Positions 42,064 through 52,939 of a DNA stretch of 64,000 nucleotides are shown piece by piece (the stretch's first letter is position 1; every line of letters starts with the position of its first letter). Both the position numbers and the translations under genes were made by a program. Source of the stretch: Nephrocerus scutellatus. Its lineage: Eukaryota > Arthropoda > Insecta > Diptera > Pipunculidae. The stretch covers positions 18,962,939-19,026,938 of the forward strand of contig OX352766.1 in assembly GCA_947095585.1 (NCBI GenBank). The letters are read 5' to 3'. The notes beneath the pieces were generated by a model that was not told where the DNA came from, made no database searches, and saw only the letters and a program-made list of their open reading frames with translations.

Positions 42064-42931
42064 TGGAGCAGTGCCATTCCCAGTATTTGTCGATATCTTT
42101 GTGCATTGAGATTTTACGCAATAGGGAATTACCAACGAGGTATTGGGCAGGACTTTATGACATGTATGTCTCAGACATCGGTTCATCGGTGCATTCGTGA
42201 AGTTACTGGAATCTTGAATGAAATTTGGGATGAATACAACGTATGATGAGCAAGCTGAAATAAAAGCAGATTTCTTTAGCAAAGCATCATTTCCTGGAAT
42301 TGTGGGTCTTATAGACGGAAGACATATTAAAATAATTGCACCACGTCGTGATAGCATATACGCGTATTATTGTCAAAAAGGCGGACATTCTATAAATGTT
42401 CTATTAGTTTGTGACTCCAAATACTTAATTCGATATGTGAATGCACGGTTTCCTGATGGGACATCGCACGATGCTTATGTGTGACGTCGTTCAGCCCTTC
42501 AGGAATTTTTTCAGACTAAATACGAAGAAGGTAAACGAAATTTTTGGCTACTTGGAGATAGTGGATTTCCACAGCAGCCATGGCTGATGACACCATATAG
42601 GACAACATCTTGTAGAGGAATGGAAAAATACAATATTTCTCATAAAACCACAAGATGTATGATCGAATGTTGCATCGGAATTTTAAAAAGCTGATTTCGT
42701 TGCCTGTCTTCGCAAAGGATACTAGCTTTCGATCCTGTGAAAGCAGGAAAAGTTATAAACGCTTGTGTTGTCCTGCATAACATTTTAACAAAAGCTAATG
42801 TTCCGGTGGAATTAATAGAAATCCAAGATTCCGAAGCAGCAAACAACAACAGTCAACCTTCTGGTACCGATGAAGTCAATGTCCTTAGACAAGGACAGAA
42901 AATGCGTGGGGTTTTTTCGCTAATGCCAATT
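42064..42931 (+). pseudogene. PIF/Harbinger (HARBI1-like) transposase, broken
   Basis: An N-terminal helix-turn-helix-like stretch (QDFMTCMSQTSVHRCIREV) precedes a frameshift at about 42225. The DDE core follows: GIVGLIDGRHIKI (first Asp), a TGA at 42482, NFWLLGDSGFPQQPWLMTPY (second Asp), MIECCIGILKS (Glu), a TGA at about 42692, then FRCLS and VINACVVLHNIL. These are hallmarks of the DDE_Tnp_4/HARBI1 family. The protein is complete in outline but has one frameshift and two nonsense codons. No second Harbinger ORF (MADF/SANT protein) is seen between the arms. Confidence 0.85.
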
Positions 42932-43117
42932 TTTAAATTCTCTATATTAACTTCGCGTGCACGTGGCTGGCTGGCTGGTCAGATTTTCTGATCAATTTTT
43001 AACCCACTTCGCATAGCCCGATTTTATTGAAATTTTGCACACATGTATAGTTCCGGTGACAATACTTTCTATTTGAGGCACCTTGGACCTCGGGGTCGGG
43101 GGGCTCCCATACAAATA

Positions 43118-44419
43118 AAGGGTTATCCATTTTGCGGTTTCAAAAGTAAACGTAAATAAAACACATATAAAATATTTTTTATCATGATATTTCTTTTTTA
43201 TTATAAAGTTTGAACGTTGACATTATGTGAGAAATACTACATCATTTAAATGACCACCACGCGAATTGTTGCAAGCATCAATTATTTTGAGGTAATTTTT
43301 GACCACTTTTTGACACATATTGGACGGTATCTCAGCCATAACTTGACGAATATTGGTTTTTAAGTGCTCATCAGTTAAAGGTTTATCTGCATAAACACGG
43401 TCTTTCGCATAGCCCCACAAAAAAAAGTCAAGCGGTGTCAAATCGCATGATCTTGGTGGCCAGTTGATATCGCCAAGACGAGAAATTACGCGGCTAGGAA
43501 ATGTCTCTTACAATAAAGCCATATTCGCTCGAGTTGTGTGGCATGTGGCACCGTCTTGTTGAAACCACATATTTTCTAAGTCGTATTCTTCAATAGCAGG
43601 CAAAAAAAAGTCGGTTAGCATATGACCATAAACCTCCGAATTGACGGTGATAGTCGTTCCATTGTCGTTTTCGAAGAAGTAAGGTCCAATCACACCTCCG
43701 GACCAAAGAGCGCACCAAGCAGTGACTTTTTGTGGATGTAATGGCCTCTCTTCAATTACTTGAGGATTCTCAGAACCCCGAATACGACAATTTTGTTTGT
43801 TAACATACCCACCGAGTGAGAAATGTGCTTCGTCGCTGAAGAATATTTTGTTCGAAAAATCGCCGTCCACCGCCTGTTGTTCAAGCACCCATTCGACGTA
43901 TCTACGACGTTGTGAATGGTCAGCTGGCTTCAGTTGTTGTGTGAGCTGGATTTTATATGGATGTAGGTGTAGATCCAAATGCAAAATACGCCATAATGTG
44001 CCGTAAGACAGTCCTAATTCCTGAGAACGACGAGGAATCGACACATTCGGGTCTTCGGCAACACTTTCACTTCCAGCAGCGATTTTTTCAGTGGTACGAG
44101 CGAAACGATGATGCACAGGCTTTACAATATCTGTAACCGATCCAGTCTCTTCTAATTTCTTCACAATTTTGCCAATTGCTTGCGTAGTTGGACGATTATG
44201 TAAACCATAATCTCCTCTTAAAGCACGATATGTGGCTGTGGCAGAATCACCATTTTTGTAGTAGGTTTTTACATTTTTCAAGCGTTGTGCGATAGTTAAG
44301 CGATCCATTTTCGTAAATGTCAGACTTTCAACTGAAAAAAACAATTGTTTTAACAACTTAGTTTGACAGATGTCGAATTCCAGCCCTATACTTTTGAAAC
44401 CGCGAAATGGATAACCCTT
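43118..44419 (-). mobile_element. Second rosa-family mariner, 1302 bp
   Basis: Inverted ends AAGGGTTATCCATTT(T/C)GCGG agree over 30 bp with one mismatch and are flanked by TA (43116-43117 and 44420-44421). It sits in the right arm between GGGCTCCCATACAAA and TTTTATAAAATTTACCCG. Confidence 0.92.
43223..44308 (-). pseudogene. mariner transposase DD41D with one nonsense codon
   Basis: From MDRLTIAQRL (44308) the frame runs through HTH segments and FFSDEAHF, FQQDGATCHTT and CDLTPLDFFLWGY, ending GGHLNDVVFLT at 43223. The second to third Asp gap is 41 residues. A single TAA at about 43508, between the second and third catalytic Asp, is the only break that I can see; otherwise it is full length. 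It is clearly related to, but well diverged from, the transposase at 35472, so these are two subfamilies. Confidence 0.9.
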
Positions 44420-45389
44420 TATTTTATAAAATTTACCCGATTTTTTTAAAATTTTATACAAATGTGTATCTCCGATGGAAAACACTTTTTGGAGAGATCG
44501 GGCCCCTGGGTCGGGGGGTACCCATACAAATTTTATGAAAAAAGTTCCCGATTTTCTTCAAATTTTATACGCATGTGTATCCCCGATGGACAAAACTTTT
44601 TGTAAAATTCCAATACAAATTTTGTACACATATGTATTTCTGGTGACAATACTTTCTTTTAAAATTTGGAAGTGATCGGGCCCCGGGTTCGTGGGGCTCC
44701 CATACAAATTTTAAATAAAAATTACCCGATTTTTTTCAAATTTTACACACATGTGTATGCCCAATAAACAATACTTTTTCTAAAGTTTGGAAGTGATCGG
44801 GCCCCGGGTTCGGCCGCAAGGCGCATATACATTTTTTTTAAATATCATATAGTGGCATCAGATACCGTCCTACTTTAATGACTGTGTGCGGTGTGTGCTG
44901 CGCAGTCGGCTGCGCTGCTTGGTTTTGGTGGTGGAGAGAGAGAGAAATCTAAGCTCACGCACAAATGAACCCAGCAAATAAAACGAGACATACATGTTTT
45001 ATGCTTACTTCAACTTACATTTTTATTTACTGAATTGTATTTTTATTGATGTCGTTTTTTTTGTTGTCGATATCAACTTACAGATAGAACAACAAGTTTT
45101 CACAATATTCTGTCATTTCGCGTTTTCATAAATTAGTTCAGAGCAGTCAAAGAGTTCTCAAGATAACTGCTCGTGTTTCTTATTTGCTCAGAGTATGAGC
45201 GTGCTCTAAGTGCTCAGAATAAAATGATCTGAGCATTTTCAATTTTAACATCTGATGTCAAATGGCTGTTTCGATGATTTTCTCCTACAATAAAAATAAA
45301 ATGGCCCAGGATCGAGGGGCTCCCATATCAATTTCTGCGATTAGAGAATTTAGATGAAAAATTTTAATTTTTATGGGTTGTTTTTTATT

Positions 45390-46500
45390 TTTTTCAAAAA
45401 ACCGCAGCTTGATTTTCTCAAATAATTCCAAGCAAAGATGCTTTGGAAAGCGGTATAGATCCATGAATTGCTGTACTGTGGCATCTTCAAATGGATTATG
45501 CCTATCTCTTAATAATAATCTTAATAAAAAATTGCAAAATTTTTAAAAAATGAAACAACTTAATTAAATTATCTTACCGATTTTGCCGTCTTATATAACT
45601 TATTAAGACTAAAAACATCCCGAAACTCATTGCGTTTTTATCAACAATTAACAGTTATACTTTTACTCTTATAAAAGTAAAATCGAAATGTAAAAAAAAA
45701 ATTCAGCTGTTACGGTTCACAAAAAAAATTCATTCAGCACATGTTAACTAACAGCCTGTTACGGAAGAGCGTGAGTTGGAAAAGTGTAAATGGCCGTGAG
45801 TGTGATTTTTTTTTTTGGGAACCCAGGCAAAAAACTCACGCTTGAGGAATCGTGCCCCAGGATAGGGAAAACTTTTGACGTGAGGTTGAGGTTTAAGGGG
45901 TACATGTTCAAAAAGTAAAATGTTAAATGAGACACTGTTATGTCCCATGTTAAATGTCACTATTTTATGCCTCATCTCCTGTAGTTATATTTTATATGTA
46001 TATAATTATATATATTATTTAGTTTTTTATTATATATATATATTTTTTTATTGTAAGTGAAATTACTTTATCAATTCTGGGATATGGCCAATACTCACTA
46101 TGGCCAACTCAGTTCACCATCTGTAGTCAGAGTATAGCTTTATAACCCAAGAGCTGTATAAGAAGCTTTCATCCAGATCGAGTGGCCGGCATGAATTATT
46201 TGTCTGCATATAAATTAGAGCAATACTGCCAAGCCAAGAAGATCATTAAGATAGTGGAGCTCCCATCTAGTATTGCAATCCAAATGGAGGTGTGGGCACA
46301 TTCTTTTACGGACGGGGCACGAATCTTCAGTAAATGTATATTAAATTTTTTTTTAAATTTCTTTTGCACCTTTCAGATTTCTTATAAGTGCTTTTGAGAT
46401 ATATGCAAAAACTCGAAAATATGTTCAAGTAAACTGCTACTTCCGGTTGGCCGATTTCCGCTAAAATCCGGTAAAATGCGGTAATGGGTAAATAACAAAA
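45390..46500. other. AT-rich stretch, no supported gene
   Basis: It contains an AT dinucleotide-rich tract at 45990-46045. No domain is recognised in the short ORFs. Confidence 0.4.
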
Positions 46501-46538
46501 ATCCCATTTCATGGTAACTATACATACTTCATTTTATT

Positions 46539-48698
46539 ATGCAAGAGAAAGTTAAATTGATATTAATAGAATTAATAATGCTGAATGAAATCGATGTTTG
46601 TCTTGTAAGTGAGACCTGGTTAAATTGTTCAGTGAGTTTCGCTCATTCAAATTATAATTGTTATCGTGTTGATAGACCTGATAGAAGAGGTGGCGGTGTT
46701 GCCATCGTAGTTAAAAAAGGAATCAAACATGAACTTATACGTTCTTTAAATACGCTACTAATAGAAAACATTGGTATAGACCTTTTTCTAAATGATGGTA
46801 CCAAGGTAAAAATTTTCTCGGTTTATTTTGCTGGAGGAGCGTCAACTTTGGAGAAGAAAAATTACTTCAACAATGACATTCGAAAACTAATTAGTATACG
46901 AGACAAGTATATCATTGGTGGTGACTTCAATTGCCGTCACCGCGACTGGGGCTGCTTGAGAGCGAACTCGTGGGGTAACATTCTATCGAACTTTAGTTCA
47001 AGGCATCCTTTCTCTATCCTACACTCACCATCTCCCACTTATATTCCTACTGATGCCAGAAGCTTTCCATCCACTATTGACCTCCTTCTGTCCAATATTC
47101 CTAACCAAATTACCCAGCCTATTGCCTCAAATGAACTTAGTTCTGATCATCTTCCCATAGTTTGCCACATTTTAGACGCTCCTTTACAAATAGAAAACAA
47201 AATATTCGATTACAGGAAGGCTAATTGGAAAAAATACAAGCAAGAAATCTGTATTAAACTAATAAATAGGCAAACCAACATTGACGATATCCATAGTATT
47301 TCTGAAATCGATGAAAATATAAAATTTTTTGAATCTGAAATGCTGAATAGTATCGATTCTTCTGTTCCAAAAAGAGTTCCTAAAAACATAGGTTTAAGTC
47401 TTCCGTTTTATGTAATTAATTTAATTAGAATTAGGAACATGCATAGAAGAAACTGGCAGCGTTTTAGGCAGCCTTTTTCTCGTCTAATGTTAAACAGATT
47501 CAATAATATTATTAAGGCTGAAATCTTGAAAGTTAAAAACACACATTGGAATAACAAATTAAGTACCTTAAGTAAAAGTGCAAAACCATTTTGGAACATT
47601 GCCAAAGTACTTAAAAAAAAACATTCTAACTTCTTGCCCTTAATAACAGCAAATAATAATGTTATAATAACCAACGAAGACAAAGCCAATTGCTTAGCTG
47701 ACACATTTGTCGGAAATCATAACATTGGAATGAATCTTGGCACTACTAGTGTTCAACAAGAAGTCAGTAGTTTTGTTGCTGATTTGCGCCTTAACAATCC
47801 AACATCCGATGTTTCTGATTTTACAAATGTTGATGATATAGTGGATATCATATCTGAAATAAAAATTAAAAAATCGTCTGGAATCGACAATATAAAAAAT
47901 ATATATATTAAACATTTACCTCCAATTGGTTTTGCTTTTATTTCTTTTATAATAAACGCATGCTTAAAGTTACAATATTTTCCTGAGGTATGGAAAAAAG
48001 CGAAAATAATTCCTATTTTAAAACCTGGAAAACCAGCCTCACTGGCTTCAAGCTATAGACCAATAAGCCTTCTAAGTAACTTAAGCAAAATTTTTGAAAA
48101 AATTATAAAAAAAAGAATTTCGAGATATGTTGACGACCACAATATACTACCAATGGAACAATTCGGCTTCAGACAAAACCACGGTACATGCCAACAAATA
48201 CTAAGAATTAGTAAACATGTTAAGAAAAATTTGCATGTAAAAAAATCAACCGGTTTAGTCCTTCTTGACATAGAAAAAGCTTTTGATACAGTGTGGCACG
48301 AGGGACTGCTCTATAAAATGATAAAGCTAGACTTCCCATCATACTTAACTAATATAGTAATGAGTTTTCTTCAAAACCGTCATTTCAAGGTTTCTGTCTC
48401 TCAAAGTTACTCTTCAGAAAGACTAATTCCCGCCGGCGTTCCTCAGGGATCAGTTCTTGGCCCCTTACTGTACAACATTTATACATCTGATATTCCAAGC
48501 ATTCCTCACTGCGAGTATGCCATTTACGCCGATGATATCGGAATTTTCAGCACGCATGAGATAGGTTTCATAATTGAAACTTATTTACAAAATGCAATAC
48601 ACACTGTCATCGATTATTTCAATAAGTGGAAGATTAAAATCAATGCTGGTAAAACCCAAGCTATTTTCTTTTCAAGAAGAAGAAAGCCCTGTTTTTAA
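46539..48698 (+). CDS. jockey-type ORF2: endonuclease and reverse transcriptase (partial)
   Basis: The 719-residue ORF has an APE endonuclease missing its first ~10 residues: CLVSETWL (Glu25), GGDFNCRHRDWG, DLLLSN and SSDHLPIV with catalytic His. The RT follows: KKSSGIDNI, WKKAKIIPILKPGK, SYRPISLLSNLSKIFEKII, FGFRQNHGTCQQ, LLDIEKAFDTVWH, VPQGSVLGPLLYNIYTSDIP and YAIYADDIGIF with the catalytic pair. The ORF ends early at a frameshift near 48690; the rest of the thumb continues in another frame to 49162. Probably a young but dead copy. Confidence 0.9.
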   Translation: MQEKVKLILIELIMLNEIDVCLVSETWLNCSVSFAHSNYNCYRVDRPDRRGGGVAIVVKKGIKHELIRSLNTLLIENIGIDLFLNDGTKVKIFSVYFAGGASTLEKKNYFNNDIRKLISIRDKYIIGGDFNCRHRDWGCLRANSWGNILSNFSSRHPFSILHSPSPTYIPTDARSFPSTIDLLLSNIPNQITQPIASNELSSDHLPIVCHILDAPLQIENKIFDYRKANWKKYKQEICIKLINRQTNIDDIHSISEIDENIKFFESEMLNSIDSSVPKRVPKNIGLSLPFYVINLIRIRNMHRRNWQRFRQPFSRLMLNRFNNIIKAEILKVKNTHWNNKLSTLSKSAKPFWNIAKVLKKKHSNFLPLITANNNVIITNEDKANCLADTFVGNHNIGMNLGTTSVQQEVSSFVADLRLNNPTSDVSDFTNVDDIVDIISEIKIKKSSGIDNIKNIYIKHLPPIGFAFISFIINACLKLQYFPEVWKKAKIIPILKPGKPASLASSYRPISLLSNLSKIFEKIIKKRISRYVDDHNILPMEQFGFRQNHGTCQQILRISKHVKKNLHVKKSTGLVLLDIEKAFDTVWHEGLLYKMIKLDFPSYLTNIVMSFLQNRHFKVSVSQSYSSERLIPAGVPQGSVLGPLLYNIYTSDIPSIPHCEYAIYADDIGIFSTHEIGFIIETYLQNAIHTVIDYFNKWKIKINAGKTQAIFFSRRRKPCF

Positions 48699-49162
48699 CC
48701 AGGAATACGCTCGAAGTAAATGGCACAAACATAAACTGGAATAACTGTGTCAAATACCTCGGTGTACATTTGGATTCCAAATTAACGTTTAAGGAGCATA
48801 TTAGGCAAACAGTAAAAAAATCTAGAATAGCAATTAAAATGATGTACCCACTTATTAATCGAAGGTCTTTGCTTAGCAACGACAATAAAGTTATTCTCTG
48901 CAAGGTAATTTTTCAGGCATTATACCTTTACGCATCACCAGCATGGGGTAGCTGTGCAACTACACATATCCAAACACTTCAAGTGGCACAAAACAAGCTG
49001 CTTAAAATTATGTTAAATCTACCTTGGCATTATTCCACCGTTGCCCTCCACGAGGAATCAAATGTTTCTCTCATAAAAGATAGAATTCGCTCCCTAAGAA
49101 CTAAATTCTATATGAACTGTGGAATGTCGGATAATCCACTCATCAACAGTCTGTGTACCTGA
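48690..49162 (+). pseudogene. jockey-type ORF2 C-terminus after a frameshift
   Basis: The frame reads EVNGTNINWNNCVKYLGVHLDSKL, then LYLYASPAWGSC and LQVAQNKLLKIMLNLPWH, and ends GMSDNPLINSLCT. It is the normal continuation of the RT thumb and C-terminal region of the ORF at 46539, separated by a small indel in the A/G-rich segment near 48685. Confidence 0.88.
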
Positions 49163-49699
49163 TTGTTCATCACACCTCATCGAAATTTATTGTTGTTATT
49201 TATTTAAGATTGTTAAGTTTTTTTTTTTTTTTCTCGTTATTACTTATATTTATATTACTTGTTGTTCATAATTCATTCATTATAGTTTTTTCTTATTTAT
49301 ATTCTTAATTGTTAACTTATTATCTATAGTATATTTACTTATTATTCATTTATTTATTTATTTATTTATTATTTTTTTTATTTTTTTTAATTTATATAAT
49401 TACTTATATATTTATTTATTTATTTGCTGATCGTTTTTTCTAATCTAGTATTATAGTCTTAAGCTTATTTATTAGTGTCACATAACATTATATTTAAGCA
49501 CACTATTTAGATTGGAGGTTTTTTCTATAGCTTTTTCCTTCAAATTACTTTTTCTTTAATAGCATGTATTTAGATTCCTTTATAATTTCTCAGTAGTAAG
49601 GCATATATACCATATCTCTGTAAATTGTGCGACTTCACATACACATTATAACGTTTTTATGCTATACAAATACAAATACAAATACAAATACAAAATAAT

Positions 49700-51600
49700 G
49701 CTGAAGCCGTTTTAAAGTACTACAAATACGTCTGAGTACATACATTTTTTTTATTATCTCATTTTCTTTATTAATTTTTTATTACAACATCTTGTAATTT
49801 TTTATCTTATACTGGTTTGTCTTTCTTTGTGTGTATATTATATATTGAAAAACAATTGAATTTTGGTTAACTATAAATTAAATATGAATTTTTGTTATTA
49901 TTGATAAAAAGTTATGTGAGAACATTTGTTTTAAAAAGTTTGTTGCAGTTAACAAGTTGACATGAAGTTATATAAGTATAAATTTATTATAACATTAGTA
50001 AAATTCATTAAATGTTGTTTTAAATCTATATTTATTATGTTTACTACAAGAAAACTAACTGTAGCGATAACTTATTACTAATTACTTAAGATAATAAAAA
50101 TTTAAATATATATTGTGCTATTTACAAAATAATAATGAATTTATGTTTTAGTTCTTATAATTATTTTCTTTTAATGTTGAGTAACATTTTCGCCTTTTTT
50201 ATCATTATACTTAATAGAAATAAACTTATTTTTGTAATATAATAATAAAAGACAATTCACTTTTGCTTATAAAATATTCTTGAAAATCACAGTTACATTT
50301 TGTCTACATATATTATTCCGTTGTGCACAGAAAATTACGGTCTTGCAATATCTCGTAAAGCGTTAAGAGATATCTCTTAATAATATCTCCAAAGCCATTT
50401 GGAATGAGGATATTTTTGGGAAATATTAAATACGCTATTAGCAAAGACAAAAACACATTATGTAGTTAACGACATCTATGTGCTATTGAATAACACAATT
50501 TGCATGAACAAAATGAAAAAAAATTTTTGTCTAAGTACTTGTTTTGTGGGGTACAATACCTAGTTCATTCCAGAGATGGTATAGAAGGAATGGAACAATG
50601 ATCACATGACAACAGAATATTCAAAGCAAAATGTACTAAAAGAACAACATGGAATGGAAGGAATGGACCACAACAATACTGGCAATGGAAATGCGCATAA
50701 GCACTGGGAGTATTACTACAACCTAATTACTAAATTTAATTAAAATTTTGTAATTTAATTCGAATTGATAAAAAACTGACGTGTATTGATTTTCTGGATG
50801 TCAAGTTGTTCGCTTTCCCTAAAAAAACAATCGGAAAGAACTTTGACATATATCTTCATTTCATTCTACCTTTCTATGTATTACAAAAAGAATACATTCG
50901 GAATGTTTAGAACAAATTAAACAAAATGAAAAAATAAAAACAAAACAAGTGAGCATGTAACCTTTACGCGCGGTTGAAGTTAAACTTCTTTGACGTAGTG
51001 GCCAATATTACTATTAAATTAAAAGGTAAAAATAGTCCTAAATACCGAATTTCATACAAATTTCTTACTTCCTAATATTCCAGACCTTATGGGCAGTATT
51101 ATCCCAAAATTTCCTTAGGAGCAAGACTTATGGTCGCATTTTAGTCCTACATACCGAATTTTATACAAGTCGCTTGAGAACTGGTTTAGTTCCCAATATT
51201 ACAGACATATTAAATTAAGAGCTTCTCGCACTACCCGGCATGTCTTTTTGTGGAAGGATTCCTCAAGTGCCTGGCAGCTCCCTACAACATCGACCGGTTT
51301 TCGCGCCGATGTAACCAGCAGCCCCAGGCGTACAAGTTGGCGAAGACCTAGGTCAACACTCTCTCGACGCCCAAGGCTTTGTCATAGAGTTTCCGAGGTT
51401 CAATAAGGCCCCCCTCCGGATGACCGGTGGAATTTATCCCCGAGGGGTTAAAATGAGGGGAAACACCAAAGGAAAAGAAAAACAAAAACGGGCGAAACCG
51501 GTTAGTAATAACCATATGAATTAAAAAATATTATAAAAAAAAAATATATATAAATATATATAATAATATATAATATAATATAATACACATATACACACAT
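49700..51600. other. AT-rich region with repeat scraps
   Basis: No gene supported. Two short stretches with ACCGAATTT(C/T)ATACAA (51043 and 51159) match the Helitron-side sequence at 11552. A G/C-rich patch at 51230-51480 resembles an untranslated region, possibly the 5' UTR of the R1 copy that follows. A TATA/ACATAC microsatellite covers 51535-51615. Confidence 0.45.
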
Positions 51601-51639
51601 ACATACATACATAATTATATGCATACAAACACATGTGCA

Positions 51640-52560
51640 TTCCTCAGAAGAACTCAGTCAATAATCATGATACCCCGAAAACGATTGAAACCTCCAAAAG
51701 AAAACGTTCAACTCTTATGGATCTATGAGGATCGACCAAAGGGAAAAAAACCCAGGACGAAAATAACGGAAGAGATACGGCCAAAAGCAATTCCAAAAAA
51801 TGACAAGGCACCAAAGAGTAATATGGAAGTAAAGGAACCAACTCCAAAATGGCAGAAAGTGGGACAAAGGAAGGAAAGAAAACGTAAAAGACCTCCTCGT
51901 CCGGATGCGATACTCATCGTAAAGAAGAATATATGAATATGCCGACTTGCTCTCAAGTCTCGGTGACGAAGTAAAGCACATAAGAATGACTAAAAAAGGG
52001 GAGCTTCTATTGGAGCTGCAGAATACTGCAGAAAAATCAAAAACATGGGAATACCAACAGAAACTTGGAGAACTAATTGGTCAGGACGCAGATGTCAAAA
52101 TCCTAACACAAAAGGTGCAAGTAGAAATCAGAGATATTGACGAATTCACTACTGCAGAAGAAGTGCGTGAAGTGGACAGAAGTTTGTTGAAGCCAAGGGC
52201 TCGTTTAAAATTAAAACAATGAGAGCCGCTTACCGCGGAACACAAACAGCGATTATGAATGTGCCAAGCAATTTGGTTAAAAAAGTGACCAATGAAGGAA
52301 GAGTCCAAATTGGATGGGTGTCCTGTAGCATTAGAGAGACTAAAATCCTTTAAATGCCTTGATTATGGAAATTATGCGCCTAAGTGTCAAAGCGACAAAG
52401 ACCGCTCAAATGTATGCTTAAAATGCGATCCTTTACCGCATATATAGCTAAGGCATATAGCTAAGGCCTGTATTAATGAGCCTCAATTCATGCTCTGCCA
52501 TCAGAAGGATAACACCGGGTTACATTCCTAGAACACCCTCACATCACTTTATAATAATAT
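51640..52560 (+). pseudogene. Second copy of the R1-clade ORF1
   Basis: Two ORFs (51619-51936, 51947-52222) and later pieces follow the same order as 25292-26521: EDRPKGKKPRTKI, KRKRPPRPDA, EVKHIRMTKKGELLLELQNTAEKSK, QTAIMNVPSNLV, GWVSCSIRE, CLDYGNYAPKC and LCHQKDNTG. Residues agree at most positions. It breaks in the EV/VDRSLLKPRA region (frameshift), lacks the N-terminal ~110 residues and ends at the knuckles. Confidence 0.82.
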
Positions 52561-52649
52561 TAAACACCCTATGATAATGAAGAAAGATACAAAATATCTT
52601 TCAATAAACAAAATGTAATGCTCATAAGAAATATCAACAATAAACTGCA

Positions 52650-52935
52650 TATCAGCAAATATTGCCTTCAGTAACTTGTGCATCAAAAACATCTAAAGAA
52701 TTCCAATAGATTTCTTGTGTCAGCAATTTAATAAGACAAAGGAAAGCAAACGATCTTCAGTCGAAGACTGATTTGCTGAGTAGACAAATTATAAGTATAA
52801 AAAGGGTTTCATCGATCATATAATTTTAGTTCTAATTCCTACGTTAAGCTGAAGATTTCCCCCACCAGTGGTAAGGGATCTGAAGCTCATCGAATAAATA
52901 ATTTTAAAATCAAATACTTGCGTTTAAATTAAGTT
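52650..52935 (+). repeat. Putative 5' LTR of the second gypsy element
   Basis: A TATAAAAAGGG box (52797) followed by a leader and AATAAA (52893) just before a gag zinc-knuckle fragment suggests an LTR promoter. No partner LTR was found to confirm it. Confidence 0.35.
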
Positions 52936-52939
52936 AGTA

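Larger units (their letters stand above)
41050..45385 (+). mobile_element. Composite element: Harbinger transposase between long inverted arms
   Basis: A left arm (41050-42063) and an inverted right arm (42932-45385, including a 1302-bp mariner) flank a broken PIF/Harbinger transposase. Both arms meet the core with the same inner end (GTTAATATA.AGAATTTAAAAATG on the left, its complement on the right) and both outer ends read AACAACCCATAAAAATTAAAA. Without the mariner the unit would be about 3 kb. Outer flanks contain TAA-like triplets, compatible with but not proof of the TWA duplications made by Harbinger elements. Confidence 0.65.
42932..45385 (-). repeat. Right arm of the composite element, interrupted by a mariner
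   Basis: The inverted counterpart of the left arm: inner end AAATTCTCTATATTAACTTCGCG at 42936, outer end TTTAATTTTTATGGGTTGTT at 45362-45381. The TCTCTC/CCACCACC segment appears as GGTGGTGGAGAGAGAGAG at about 44925. A mariner occupies 43118-44419. Confidence 0.85.
46510..49695 (+). mobile_element. 5'-truncated jockey-clade non-LTR element
   Basis: The element lacks ORF1 and the first residues of the endonuclease, holds most of ORF2, a T-rich 3' UTR of about 500 bp (49163-49660), and ends in ACAAATACAAATACAAATACA at about 49665-49692, a short-repeat tail typical of this clade. 5' truncation is the usual result of incomplete reverse transcription. Confidence 0.85.
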
